A DNA stretch of 64,000 bases, taken from the NCBI GenBank assembly GCA_039090855.1, contig CM077027.1, forward strand, positions 102,094,424-102,158,423, in the 5' to 3' direction. The number at the start of each line of letters is the position of its first letter. The first letter of the stretch is position 1. The notes beneath the pieces were generated by a model. That model made no database searches, had not been told where the DNA came from, and saw only the letters and a list, made by a program, of their open reading frames with translations. Below are positions 1 to 10,991 of this stretch, one piece after another. The DNA is from Macrothele yani. Taxonomy: Eukaryota > Arthropoda > Arachnida > Araneae > Macrothelidae. Both the position numbers and the translations under genes were made by a program.

Positions 1-334
1 AAGCATTACAAAAATGCGAAACGCTATGTAACAAGTACAACACAAAATAAAACAAATGCCAAAAAAAATGCATACGCTTTGAAAAATGTACAAAATAAAA
101 TAAATGCCATATTCACAAGGATTTCATGATGAGTCAAGTTAAAAATGAGCTTTTACTTAGACTTCAAATAATAATTACTAGCCTCTACACCTTTTTAAGT
201 CTTTAATAAGTGCAACATCATTAACCTGACTTGTCATCAAACATTATCAATATGACCATAGCATACAATCACTTAAAAGACTTGTTAATGGATTAATTGA
301 GATCACCAAGTTCAGCGGGTGAAAGTTAATGGCT
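1..334. other. AT-rich flank without a gene
   Basis: No gene or known element is visible. A 30-base block at 302-331 (beginning ATCACCAAGTTCAGCGGGTG) recurs almost exactly at 1291-1320 and, inverted, at 29449-29478, so this flank already shares sequence with the repeat arm that starts just after it. Confidence 0.6.
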
Positions 335-720
335 GTTTATAGTTTTGTACTCGAGTAAATGCGCAACACAGTAAACTTGACTTTCTCTGAAAATTTTATG
401 TATATGAGCACGGTTGATTGAAAATTGATAAAAAGGCTCAAGGCCTGTTCATTCATTTTTGTGCCTCAGTCAAAACGCAGTACCATAACCTTGGCATGTT
501 ATCGAAACCTTATGAATACGTCGGACTAAAAATTCCTAAAAAAAGTTTACGCCTAAGGTCTTGTAACTAAAGTTTTGTGACAGGGTAAAACTGCAACATT
601 AATAACTTGACATGTTATGTTAACGTTGTGAATATGAGCACGGCGGATTAAAGATTTCAACAAATAGCCTTTGGGATTAATGTGTTGTAGCTGAGTAAAA
701 ATGTAACATTATCTTGATTT
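335..720 (+). repeat. Minisatellite A, about 115-bp unit
   Basis: About three diverged units. Each has a GAATATGAGCACGG-like block, a TAAAAATT block, a GGCCT-rich block, then TTTTGTG..GAGTAAAA and TGCAACATTAATAACTTGAC. GAGCACGG-like blocks fall near 407, 518 and 637. The same unit recurs at 30050-30638, 36721-37400 and 42613-42860, all in the opposite orientation. Confidence 0.75.
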
Positions 721-950
721 TCTATATAAACCAAACTACGTGCTGAAATGGCCCAACTATATATACGTATACTTCAACCATATACCGAAGCGCTGACAAG
801 GTGAAAGCAAAAGTGCAATTTTGTACGGTCCCCTAACATTTTATGGCCAGCCTACATGGAAGTGAACACCTTGATATCAAAAACATACTTTTTGTACGGT
901 CCACAACAAATAGCAATGGACACGTCGCAATCTTTGGGGGGGGGGGGGGG

Positions 951-1149
951 GTTAACGACCACCGTGATCAATTCAGTGGGCTATAAGCAGTCGGACGTTC
1001 CCAATTTTTGGGCCACTGGTTCCTGGGCAGGCGGACAGCCAGTGCCAGAAGTCAAGCACAACGTCCATGATTCACCGGGATTTGAACCAGGATCCTTCAA
1101 GACAAGTGGTCAGAAGCCAGCGCCTAGATCACTCCGCCGCCGTAGCGGC
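951..1149 (-). mobile_element. tRNA-derived SINE, old copy in left arm
   Basis: On the minus strand this reads as a diverged tRNA-like head (GCCGC..., a recognisable B-box region TTCAAATCCCGGTGAATC) followed by the family body and the GGTGGTCGTTAAC tail. The A tail is replaced by a run of G on the plus strand at 936-951. A SINE occupies the equivalent point of the right arm (29614-29815), so it was inserted before the arms were duplicated. No clear target duplication. Confidence 0.8.
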
Positions 1150-1740
1150 ACACGTTGAATTGTATTTTTCATACGGCCCCAAACGCTCTTATGGACATAC
1201 TAGATTGAACTGGACGCAAATAAATCATTAATATAATTTGTACTAGCAGGGATACCAGTTATTTGCCAGGTACATATTACTATTTTTGGAATCACCAAGT
1301 TCAGCGGGTGAAAGTTAATGCATGAAAAAGATATTCCTGCAATTTTCCAGTAAACTTATTTTAAATTTTTTGATTTAGTTAATTTAATTTTGCGAAACAA
1401 AAAAAGAAAGAAAAAGGAATGGGAATACTTACCTTCTAGGAGACGTCTATAGAACTGCCGTACATCTGGCGTGTGCTTCTGTGAATCCCGCGACACAGAA
1501 ATGCAATGTACCTATGTGATGTCGCATGCATACGACTTCACATTGGCATTGATAATCTTTTTCTTACCGTTTTGAATTTTGAATATCTGGAACTCTCTGT
1601 TTACATTACATTATATTTCTTTCTGATAAGCCGTTCGTTGGTAGTGAAAGCTAAACTATATAGATTTGTGTTTTTAATACACCATTAAACGCATATTTTT
1701 GCACTTTATTGTTATCTACAATCCCTAACTTAGACCGTAG
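1150..1740. other. Shared arm sequence, no gene
   Basis: AT-rich sequence matching the reverse complement of about 29100-29600. Short open frames here have no family resemblance and are not kept open in the other arm, so I do not call a gene. Confidence 0.6.
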
Positions 1741-1835
1741 GTTGGTTAGTTGGTTGGTTGGTTAGTTGGTTGGTTAATTGATGGTTTATGGTGCAAGGCC
1801 CTCAAAGGGCCAAAGAGCGCCTTAGAACGTAAATA
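1741..1835 (+). repeat. GGTT-run / GGCGC-type short repeat
   Basis: A GGTTGGTTAGTTGGTTGGTT run leads into TTTATGGTGCAAGGCCC..GGGCCAAAGAGCGCC, which has an imperfect inverted core (GGCGC...GCGCC, GGCCC...GGGCC). The same module occurs inverted at 28287-28355 inside minisatellite B. The equivalent point of the right arm lacks it, so it arrived here separately. Confidence 0.55.
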
Positions 1836-1839
1836 GGGT

Positions 1840-2375
1840 ATTCTTAAGAGTAAAAAACGGAACTTTTTACGAAAATTTTGCATGGGGCTACCTTGACCCG
1901 GGCTCCGACCCCTTCCAAAAACCGTCTACCGTCTAAGTTAGATAACCATAAGTAGTATACCAAATCTGGTTGTCCTAAATTGAAAACTGTAGATTTTACG
2001 AAATTTTTATGAGGAGGGGAGGGGCTCTCACCCCGGGGTTCCAGCCCCTTCCAGAAACCGTCTAGCGTCTAAGTTAGAGTTTCATGATACCAAATCTGGT
2101 GGTTCTGAATTGAAAACTGTAGTTTTTAAGAAAATGTTGTATGTCTGTGTGTGTTTGCGGGGGGAAGGGGCTCCGACCCCCAGGTCCTTGACCCGTCCCC
2201 AAAACCGTTGACCGTCTAAGTTAAAGTACCATGAGATAGTATACCAAATTTGGTGGTTCTAAATTGAAAACTGTAGATTTTACGCGGCATTTTCATGGGG
2301 GGGGGGGGGCTTTTACCCCCGGGCTCCAACCCCTTCCAAAAACCATCTACCGTCTAAGTTAGAGTACCATGAGAT
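1840..2375 (+). repeat. Minisatellite B array 1, about 133-bp unit
   Basis: About four units. Consensus order: GTATACCAAATTTGGTGGTTCTAA, ATTGAAAACTGTAGATTTTACG, a G-run, TCTGACCCCCGGGCTCCAACC, CCTTCCAAAAACCGTCTAGC, GTCTAAGTTAGAGTACCAT. The G-run and C-run of each unit can pair as a short hairpin. The array is interrupted at 2376 by an RTE element and resumes at 5400. Confidence 0.85.
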
Positions 2376-5300
2376 CATCATCATCATCATTGTCAACCAT
2401 TATCAATCCACTGCTGGACGAAGGTCTCCCCAAGTTTCCTCCACAACGGTCTGTCTTGTGCCAGTCTCCTCCATGTCACTCCCGCATATTTACGAATTTC
2501 ATCCACCCATCTCCCATGTGGTCTTTTCCTGGGTCTTTTCCTGTCCCTTGGAATCCAATCTAAAATTTCGGCTGTCCATCTATGGTCTGTCCTTCTGGCA
2601 GTATGTCCAGCCCATTGCCATTTCAGGGATTTAACTCTGATCATGATGTCTTCCACTCTCGTCATTTTTCGGATCCACGAGTTCCTCTTCTTATCTCTCC
2701 TGGTTATACCAAGCATGCACCTCTCCATGCTGCTTTGAGTTGTCTGCAGCCTTTGTATGTCTCTTTTAGTTAAGGTCCACGTCTCTGCACCATACGTAAG
2801 CACTGGAAGGATGCATTGATCAAACACTTTTCTTTTAAGACATAATGGCATATTGCTCTTGAAAATTATGCTGTTTCTTCCAAAAGCTTTCCAGGCAAGT
2901 TTTGTACGCCGATTAATTTCTTCATCAATGTGACCCTCACTTGATATCTGCTGTCCAAGATAAACATACGTATCTGTTATCTCCAGTTTTTCTCCATCAA
3001 TCGATAAGTCTTCATTTCTTGTAAAAGCATTGAACATCACTTTTGTCTTCTGAAAGTTCATTTTTAATCCCACTTCTTTACTCTTGTCAGCAAGTTCCTG
3101 GATCATACTCTGCAGCTCTGATGGGGTAGTTGCAAAAATGACTACGTCATCAGCAAAACGAAGGTGGGTTAGAAAATCTCCATTAATCTTTATCCCTTTG
3201 TTTTCCCAGTTCAGTGATTGAAAGACATTTTCCAATGTGGCATTAAAGAGCTTCGGAGATATGGTGTCACCTTGTCTCACTCCCTTTCCAATTTTTATGT
3301 GTGTTGTATTTTCAAACAGCCGAATCTTTGCACTTGCATTTTCATAGATGTTATTAATAATATTAATGTATGCATCTTCAATACCGCAGGATTTCAGAGC
3401 CGTGGTAACTGCTGATGGTTTCACCGAATCAAAGGCTTTTTCATAATCGATAAAAGCCATGCACAATGGAAGTTCATATTCCCTCGCTCTTTCAATTAGT
3501 TCTCTCAGTACGTGGATATGATCTATTGTGCTGTAGCCACTCCTGAATCCAGCTTGTTCTCTCGGTTGAGCCATGTCCAGTGTTACCTTCAAACGGTGTG
3601 AAAGAACTTTAGTGAAGATTTTATAAACCACTGATAGGAGGCTGATAGGTCTGTAGTTCCTGAGATCCTCAATGTCACCTTTTTTATGTAGCAGGATCAT
3701 TGTAGCGGTGTTCCAATCCTCAGGAATCTTCCCTTCATTAAGGCATCGAGTGAAAATTTGGGCGAGTACTGTTTCAATTTCTCCACTTGCTTCTTGTATG
3801 ATGTCTATAGTAATTCCATCTTCTCCTGGAGCTTTCCCCCGCTTCATGTTCTTGATTGCATGAGCAACTTCTGCTGGGAGGACTGGAAGAACTCTGGTAC
3901 CTTTCATGATGTCTGGAGTACATGTATCATCCCTTTCATATAATTTGGAGTAGAAATCTTTCACTCTTGTCAAAATTTCGCCTCTATTTCTTGTTATAGA
4001 ACCATCTTCTTTTCTCAGAGCCATAATCTGTTTTCTTCCCTTACTGAGATGTCCCTTTGCTATCTTTAGGCTTTGGTTGTTTTCAATTGCTTTCCTCACT
4101 AGCTCACAGTTGAATTTCCTTACGTCTTCAGTGATACTTTTTTCGTGCTGTCTTGCATAGCTCTATATATTCCACTTTGGAAGTCACATCTTCTTTAGTT
4201 GTCCTCATCTCTCTTCTTTTTTGCATCAACATTTTGGTTTTTCCTGATAATTTGTTTACATGCAACTTGTTCTTAGACCCAGCTAATTTTGTTGCTGTTT
4301 CCATAAGAGCTTTGGTTACTTTTCTGTTAACTCCCGAAATATCCACTTCTTCCGATGTTAGGCCTTCTAAAGCAGTGAATCTGTTCTTCAGTTCCAACTT
4401 GAAAGTATTATGGTGTTTTTTAAGGTTGGTTATGTCAATACATTTTGTTTGTCTTATGAGCTTGCCACGTTCCAGTTTAGTGTTGAGGTGCATCTTACAT
4501 CTCACCAATCTATGGTCACTACCTGTGTTGAACTTGTTCAGCACACTGCAGTCTTCGATGACGAATTTTTTGTTACACATAATAAAATCAATTTCACTTG
4601 TCGTCCCAATTGGATGTCTCCATGTCCATTTCCTGTGTGGCTTTTTCTTGAAAAAGGAATTCAAGATGAAAAATCCTTCTGCCTCTGCAAACTCAACGAG
4701 AGTATTTCCACGCTGGTTTCTGTTGCCGTGACCGAATTTACCTACTGAAGTTTCATTCTGTTGCCGTTGCCCTATTTTTGCATTGAAATCTCCCATAATT
4801 ATCTTCAAGTGCTGCTTACCTTTATTATTTAGATGACGAATTTCCTCATAAAATTCTTCAATTTCTTCTTCAGGATGACTTGTGGTGGGTGCATAAGTTT
4901 GAATAATCTGAGCCTGGTATCTTCTCGATAGTTGGATAACGAGTCGTGCAGCTCTGTCAGAGGAACTTTCAACTTCTACCACTTTATCCTTCAGTTTCTT
5001 GTTTATTATAAATCCAACACCACTAGTTCTGCCAGTATCTGTCCCACGATAATAGAAGAGATGTCCACTTTTCAGTTCAATGAGATCTTCTCCTTTTCTC
5101 CTTACCTCACTTAGCCCGACGATGTCCCACTTGATCCTTTGTAGTTCCTCTTCCAATTCAAGAAGCCTTGAATCAGAAGATAGGGAGCGTCCGTTGTAGG
5201 TAGCCAAGGTCAGCATCAAATGGCAGCCTAGTTCGGTCCTCCGGGGATTCTTAGCACCCTCTGCCTTCATGTCGCACTGGCCGCTGCCTTGGCCAGGTAC

Positions 5301-5399
5301 ATTCCAGCTGCCGGAGACTGAGGGCCAAGATTTAAGTTGTAGAGTCATTTTGGAGGTGTTTGGCCATAACTCACCACGCTGGCCAAGCGGGTTGGTGAG
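2376..5399 (-). mobile_element. RTE-type non-LTR retrotransposon, copy 3
   Basis: A nearly complete copy of the element at 7828-11008, inserted on the minus strand in minisatellite B. The 3' end at 2376 carries the (ATG)n tail typical of RTE elements. The 5' end at 5399 is truncated by roughly 170 bases, so the candidate ribozyme region is missing. A 6-base duplication TGAGAT lies at 2370-2375 and 5400-5405. Confidence 0.9.
2393..5348 (-). pseudogene. RTE endonuclease/reverse transcriptase, one frameshift
   Basis: Same protein as the intact copy at 8037-10991: an N-terminal apurinic-type endonuclease (EN) part (5348 down to about 4500) and a reverse transcriptase (RT) part with FADD (down to 2393). 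The frame is broken by one extra base: a run of six T at 4138-4143 where the intact copy has five A on its coding strand. Apart from this the frame is open and GDFNAKIG, FIDYEKAFD and FADDVV are all intact. It is therefore a recent copy one base away from coding; it is not expected to make the full protein. Confidence 0.9.
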
Positions 5400-6803
5400 T
5401 GAGATAGTATACCAAACCATGAGATAGTATACCAAATTTGGTGGTTCTAAATTGAAAACTGTAGATTTTGCGAATTTTTATATGAAGGGGGCCTTTACCC
5501 CCGGGCTGCAACCCCTTCAAAAAATCGTCGAGCGTCTAAGTTAGAGTACCATGCTATAGTATACCAGATTTGGTGGTTCTGAATTGAAAACTGCAGTTTT
5601 TAAGAAAATTTTGTATGTGGGGGCTCTGACCCCCGGGCCTTGATCCGTTCCAAAAACGAACTACTGTCTAAGTTAGAGTACCATGCGATAGTATACCAAA
5701 GTTGGTGGTTCTAAATTGAAAACTGTAGATTTTACAAAAAAAAAATTATTCGGGGGGTGTCTGACCCCCGGGCTCCAACCCCTTCCAAAAACCATCTAGC
5801 GTCTAAGTTAGAGTACCATGAAATAGTATACCAAATTTGGTTGTTCTAAATTGAAAACTGTAGATTTTACGAAAAAGTTTTTATCCGGGGGGTTCTGACC
5901 CCCGGGCTCCAACCCCTTCCAAAAACCGTCTAGCGTCCAAGTTAGAGTACCATGAGATAGTATGCCAGATTAGGTGGTTCTGAATTGAAAACTGTAGTTT
6001 TTAAGAAAATTTTGTATGTGGGGGATCTGACCCCCATGCCTTGACCCGTCCAAAAACAGTCTGCCGTCTAAGTTAGAGTACCATAAGATAGTATACCAAA
6101 TTTGGTGGTTCTAAGATGAAAACTGTAGATTTTACGAAATTTTTTATGAGGGGGGGGGGGGCTCCGACGCCGCTGGCTCCAACCCCTTCCAAAAACCGTC
6201 TAGCGTCGAAGTTAGAGTACCATGAGATAGTATACCAAATTTGGTGGTTCTAAATTGAAAACTGTAGATTTTACGAAAAAGTGTTTATTCGGGGAGGGGT
6301 CTGACCCCCCGGGCTCCAACCCCTTCCAAAAACCGTCTAGCGTCGAAGTTAGAGTACCATGAGATAGTATACCAAAGTTGGTGGTTCTAAATTGAAAACT
6401 GTAGATTTTACAAAAAAAAAATATTCGGGGGGTGTCTGACCCCCGGGCTCCAACCCCTTCCGAAAACCGTCTAGCGTCTAAGTTAGAGTACCATGAGATA
6501 GTATACCAAATTTGGTTGTTCTAAATTGAAAACTGTAGATTTTAAGAAAATTTTGTATGTGAGGGGCTCTGACCCCCCGTGCGTTGACCCGTCCAAAAAC
6601 GGTCTGCCGTCTAAGTTAGAGTACCATAAGATAGTATACCAAATTTGGTGGTTCTAAGATGAAAACTGTAGATTTTACGAAATTTTTTATGAGGGGTGGG
6701 GGGCTCCGACCCCGCTGGCTCCAACCCCTTCCAAAAACCATCTAGCGTCGAAGTTAGAGTACCATGAGATAGTATACCAAATTTGGTGGTTCTAAATTGA
6801 AAA
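5400..6803 (+). repeat. Minisatellite B array 2
   Basis: About ten to eleven units of the about 133-bp repeat, with GTCTAAGTTAGAG spaced 132-134 bases apart. It is cut at 6803 inside the AAAACTGTAGATTTT block by the 5'-truncated Tx1-like fragment. Open frames across the units are by-products of the repeat. Confidence 0.9.
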
Positions 6804-6804
6804 C

Positions 6805-7095
6805 TGTAAGCATCCACCTACTCACTTGCCTCCTGTGTGCCGTTACATTTTTCTTCTTGTGAAGTTCACTGTATATGCTTTCCATCTTGAACAACGCCTC
6901 CCTGCTCTTACTCCACCTCCTCAGGAGGCAAGTGCTATCATTCGGAGACGCTTCCTAGCACGGTTAACCACTCGTCTCCGAATGGAGCACTCTCGTGCTG
7001 CCTCAACAAACACCGATAACGTTTTTCAATCCACCTGGGCCCAATCGGCTGGGTGGTTCCATATCCACAATTTGCAGCTACGTCTCAACTTGTAG
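6805..7095 (+). pseudogene. C-terminal remnant of Tx1-like ORF2
   Basis: Encodes only the last ninety or so residues of the Tx1-like polyprotein, identical to the end of the longer frame at 14516-16651 (PPVCRYIFLLVKFTVYAF ... LQLRLNL, stop at 7093-7095). No endonuclease, reverse transcriptase or zinc-binding motif is retained. It is a truncated, non-functional piece preserved through duplication of the locus. Confidence 0.85.
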
Positions 7096-7827
7096 GTGGG
7101 ATTTTTGTTGTCGCCCACATTCACTGTCACAACTCATGATTTTACGTATTAATTTTGGTGGTATGAGGCTCCTAGGTGGAGTCTCCTTTTTCACCCACAT
7201 GATTCGCTATTTGTGATTATTCTGTTTTATGTGCTATTGGAGATAGCTCACCATGTTTCCCATGTTCTCTTCGATTTTGTTGTGTTTTATGTTGTATATA
7301 ATTCTTTCTTCTGCACAGTTTACTGCACACACAATGTCCCCTACATTATGTTGAATATATTTTGAAATTTTATTGTCCCTGTGTATATAATTTAATGTAA
7401 GAAGATGCTCTTCTGAGTACTTTTAGCGATTCTCCCCCTTGTCACTGAATACTTATGTACATATGATGCAAATTTTGAGTGTAGCACCACTGTTACATTT
7501 CTGTTTTTTGAGAAGCTGCCCTTCTGGGTATGCTTAGCGGCTTTCTTTTTTGTCACTGTATTGTTCTGTACATATGATATGACACTTATGAATTGAATTA
7601 CTGTTCGATTTCTGTTTTTTTTGTAAAGTTGCCCTCCTTGGTCCGTTTAGCGTATTTCTCTCTTGTCACTGCATAATTCTGTGCATATAATAAGTATTTG
7701 TGCTTAATTGTTTCTACCATTTCTGTCATATTTCTAAATACTGTTGCACCTGTTAGTTCCCTCTCACCCATGGTCTTTTATGTGAATTAGTACCTTGTGC
7801 ATATTTAATATTGAGTATGGTAGTAAT

Positions 7828-7935
7828 GGGATGTAAGGTCAGGTGATGCGTAACATCACAGCCTCTCCTTGACAAATGTCAACCCCGCCTTCTCGTGGTG
7901 CATCCTGTTCCCACTAAAGGGGCTCTGACGACCGC
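7828..7935 (+). ncRNA. Candidate HDV-like self-cleaving ribozyme at RTE 5' end
   Basis: The first 108 bases can fold with the strand order of the HDV ribozyme: P1 7828-7833 with 7901-7906 (GGGATG/CATCCT), P2 GTCAG 7838-7842 with CTGAC 7925-7929, and P4 hairpin CCC-actaaa-GGG 7910-7921, leaving C7923 as a candidate catalytic base in J4/2. Two extra hairpins (7843-7859, 7869-7882) would lie in the P3/L3 region, which I could not resolve. HDV-like ribozymes are known at 5' ends of several non-LTR elements; the assignment here is inference from a hand fold. Confidence 0.35.
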
Positions 7936-8036
7936 AAATAGCGGTATAACTATACCATCGGGATCAGAGGAAATGCTATCCCACACTCACCAACCCGCTT
8001 GGCCAGCGTGGTGAGTTATGGCCAAACACCTCCAAA

Positions 8037-10991
8037 ATGACTCTACAACTTAAATCTTGGCCCTCAGTCTCCGGCAGCTGGAATGTACCTGGCCAAGGCA
8101 GCGGCCAGTGCGACATGAAGGCAGAGGGTGCTAAGAATCCCCGGAGGACCGGACTAGGCTGCCATTTGATGCTGACCTTGGCTACCTACAACGGACGCTC
8201 CCTATCTTCTGATTCAAGGCTTCTTGAATTGGAAGAGGAACTACAAAGGATCAAGTGGGACATCGTCGGGCTAAGTGAGGTAAGGAGAAAAGGAGAAGAT
8301 CTCATTGAACTGAAAAGTGGACATCTCTTCTATTATCGTGGGACAGATACTGGCAGAACTAGTGGTGTTGGATTTATAATAAACAAGAAACTGAAGGATA
8401 AAGTGGTAGAAGTTGAAAGTTCCTCTGACAGAGCTGCACGACTCGTTATCCAACTATCGAGAAGATACCAGGCTCAGATTATTCAAACTTATGCACCCAC
8501 CACAAGTCATCCTGAAGAAGAAATTGAAGAATTTTATGAGGAAATTCGTCATCTAAATAATAAAGGTAAGCAGCACTTGAAGATAATTAGGGGAGATTTC
8601 AATGCAAAAATAGGGCACCGGCAACAGAATGAAACTTCAGTAGGTAAATTCGGTCACGGCAACAGAAACCAGCGTGGAAATACTCTCGTTGAGTTTGCAG
8701 AGGCAGAAGGATTTTTCATCTTGAATTCCTTTTTCAAGAAAAAGCCACACAGGAAATGGACATGGAGACATCCAATTGGGACGACAAGTGAAATTGATTT
8801 TATTATGTGTAACAAAAAATTCGTCATCGAAGACTGCAGTGTGCTGAACAAGTTCAACACAGGTAGTGACCATAGATTGGTGAGATGTAAGATGCACCTC
8901 AACACTAAACTGGAACGTGGCAAGCTCATAAGACAAACAAAATGTATTGACATAACCAACCTTAAAAAACACCATAATACTTTCAAGTTGGAACTGAAGA
9001 ACAGATTCTCTGCTTTAGAAGGCCTAACATCGGAAGAAGTGGATATTTCGGAAGTTAACAGAAAAGTAACCAAAGCTCTTATGGAAACAGCAACAAAATT
9101 AGCTGGGTCTAAGAACAAGTTGCATGTAAACAAATTATCAGGAAAAACCAAAATGTTGATGCAAAAAAGAAGAGAGATGAGGACAACTAAAGAAGATGTG
9201 ACTTCCAAAGTGGAATATATAGAGCTATGCAAGACAGCACGAAAAAGTATCACTGAAGACGTAAGGAAATTCAACTGTGAGCTGGTGAGGAAAGCAATTG
9301 AAAACAACCAAAGCCTAAAGATAGCAAAGGGACATCTCAGTAAGGGAAGAAAACAGATTATGGCACTGAGAAAAGAAGATGGTTCTGTAACAAGAAATAG
9401 AGGCGAAATTTTGACAAGAGTGAAAGATTTCTACTCCAAATTATATGAAAGGGATGATACATGTACTCCAGACATCATGAAAGGTACCAGAGTTCTTCCA
9501 GTCCTCCCAGCAGAAGTTGCTCATGCAATCAAGAACATGAAGCGGGGGAAAGCTCCAGGAGAAGATGGAATTACTATAGACATCATACAAGAAGCAAGTG
9601 GACAAATTGAAACAGTACTCGCCCAAATTTTCACTCGATGCCTTAATGAAGGGAAGATTCCTGAGGATTGGAACAATGCTACAATGATCCTGCTACATAA
9701 AAAAGGTGACATTGAGGATCTCAGGAACTACAGACCTATCAGCCTCCTATCAGTGGTTTATAAAATCTTCACTAAAGTTCTTTCACACCGCTTGAAGGTA
9801 ACACTGGACATGGCTCAACCGAGAGAACAAGCTGGATTCAGGAGTGGCTACAGCACAATAGATCATATCCACGTACTGAGAGAACTAATTGAAAGAGCGA
9901 GGGAATATGAACTTCCATTGTGCATGGCTTTTATCGATTATGAAAAAGCCTTTGATTCGGTGAAACCATCAGCAGTTGCAATGGCTCTGAAATCCTGCGG
10001 TATTGAAGATGCATACATTAATATTATTAATAACATCTATGAAAATGCAAGTGCAAAGATTCGGCTGTTTGAAAATACAACACACATAAAAATTGGAAAG
10101 GGAGTGAGACAAGGTGACACCATATCTCCGAAGCTCTTTAATGCCACATTGGAAAATGTCTTTCAATCACTGGACTGGGAAAACAAAGGGATAAAGATTA
10201 ATGGAGATTATCTAACCCACCTTCGTTTTGCTGATGACGTAGTCATTTTTGCAACTACCCCATCAGAGCTGCAGAGTATGATCCAGGAACTTGCTGACAA
10301 GAGTAAAGAAGTGGGATTAAAAATGAACTTTCAGAAGACAAAAGTGATGTTCAATGCTTTTACAAGAAATGAAGATTTATCGATTGATGGAGAAAAACTG
10401 GAGATAACAGATACATATGTTTATCTTGGACAGCAGATATCAAGTGAGGGTCACATTGATGAAGAAATTAATCGGCGTACAAAACTTGCCTGGAGAGCTT
10501 TTGGAAGAAACAGCATAATTTTCAAGAGCAATATGCCATTATGTCTTAAAAGAAAAGTGTTTGATCAATGCATCCTTCCAGTGCTTACGTATGGTGCAGA
10601 GACGTGGACCTTAACTAAAAGAGACATACAAAGGCTGCAGACAACTCAAAGAAGCATGGAGAGGTGCATGCTTGGTATAACCAGGAGAGATAAGAAGAGG
10701 AACTCGTGGATCCGAAAAATGACGAGAGTGGAAGACATCATGATCAGAGTTAAATCCCTGAAATGGCAATGGGCTGGACATACTGCCAGAAGGACAGACC
10801 ATAGATGGACAGCCGAAATTTTAGATTGGATTCCAAGGGACAGGAAAAGACCCAGAAGAAGACCACATGGGAGATGGGTGGATGAAATTCGTAAATATGC
10901 GGGAGTGACATGGAGGAGACTGGCACAAGACAGACCGTTGTGGAGGAAACTTGGGGAGACCTTCGTCCAGCAGTGGATTGATAATGGTTGA
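8037..10991 (+). CDS. RTE endonuclease-reverse transcriptase (intact, 984 aa)
   Basis: Single uninterrupted frame coding for the retrotransposition enzyme, which nicks chromosomal DNA and copies the element RNA at the nick. The N-terminal apurinic-like endonuclease shows N52 (TYNGRSL), E81 (LSEVRRKG), Y152 (TYAPTTS), D187/N189 (GDFNAKIG), D254 (SEIDFIM) and D278-H279 (SDHRLV). The reverse transcriptase follows at roughly 500-800: GKAPGEDG, NYRPISLLS, QAGFRSGYST, the catalytic D634 in FIDYEKAFD, RQGDTISPKLFN and the FADD box at 731-734. A basic C-terminal region (RRDKKRNSWIRKM ... DRKRPRRRPHGRW) is typical of RTE proteins often annotated as craniofacial development protein 2-like. I chose the ATG at 8037 because it is the first in the leader and is shared by copy 2. 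An R in IIRGDFN replaces M of the other copies. Confidence 0.95.
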   Translation: MTLQLKSWPSVSGSWNVPGQGSGQCDMKAEGAKNPRRTGLGCHLMLTLATYNGRSLSSDSRLLELEEELQRIKWDIVGLSEVRRKGEDLIELKSGHLFYYRGTDTGRTSGVGFIINKKLKDKVVEVESSSDRAARLVIQLSRRYQAQIIQTYAPTTSHPEEEIEEFYEEIRHLNNKGKQHLKIIRGDFNAKIGHRQQNETSVGKFGHGNRNQRGNTLVEFAEAEGFFILNSFFKKKPHRKWTWRHPIGTTSEIDFIMCNKKFVIEDCSVLNKFNTGSDHRLVRCKMHLNTKLERGKLIRQTKCIDITNLKKHHNTFKLELKNRFSALEGLTSEEVDISEVNRKVTKALMETATKLAGSKNKLHVNKLSGKTKMLMQKRREMRTTKEDVTSKVEYIELCKTARKSITEDVRKFNCELVRKAIENNQSLKIAKGHLSKGRKQIMALRKEDGSVTRNRGEILTRVKDFYSKLYERDDTCTPDIMKGTRVLPVLPAEVAHAIKNMKRGKAPGEDGITIDIIQEASGQIETVLAQIFTRCLNEGKIPEDWNNATMILLHKKGDIEDLRNYRPISLLSVVYKIFTKVLSHRLKVTLDMAQPREQAGFRSGYSTIDHIHVLRELIERAREYELPLCMAFIDYEKAFDSVKPSAVAMALKSCGIEDAYINIINNIYENASAKIRLFENTTHIKIGKGVRQGDTISPKLFNATLENVFQSLDWENKGIKINGDYLTHLRFADDVVIFATTPSELQSMIQELADKSKEVGLKMNFQKTKVMFNAFTRNEDLSIDGEKLEITDTYVYLGQQISSEGHIDEEINRRTKLAWRAFGRNSIIFKSNMPLCLKRKVFDQCILPVLTYGAETWTLTKRDIQRLQTTQRSMERCMLGITRRDKKRNSWIRKMTRVEDIMIRVKSLKWQWAGHTARRTDHRWTAEILDWIPRDRKRPRRRPHGRWVDEIRKYAGVTWRRLAQDRPLWRKLGETFVQQWIDNG

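Larger units (their letters stand above)
335..2369 (+). repeat. Left arm of a long inverted repeat
   Basis: From 335 to about 2369 the sequence matches the reverse complement of 27741-30638 in the same order: minisatellite A, a shared middle part, a SINE at the same place, an AT-rich stretch, then minisatellite B. Similarity begins around TTTTGTACTCGAG on both sides and stops abruptly outside. The arms differ by insertions (an extra SINE and another SINE on the right, a GGTT-type repeat here) and by scattered point changes, so the inverted duplication is not recent. It is either the two ends of a large foldback-like element or an inverted segmental duplication; I cannot separate these. Confidence 0.75.

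Noticed and set aside
4153..4748. Plus-strand frames of 112-192 residues (and their mirror at 8637-9307 and 49426-50022)
   Set aside because: Antisense shadows of the RTE endonuclease; they recur only because the element is repeated.
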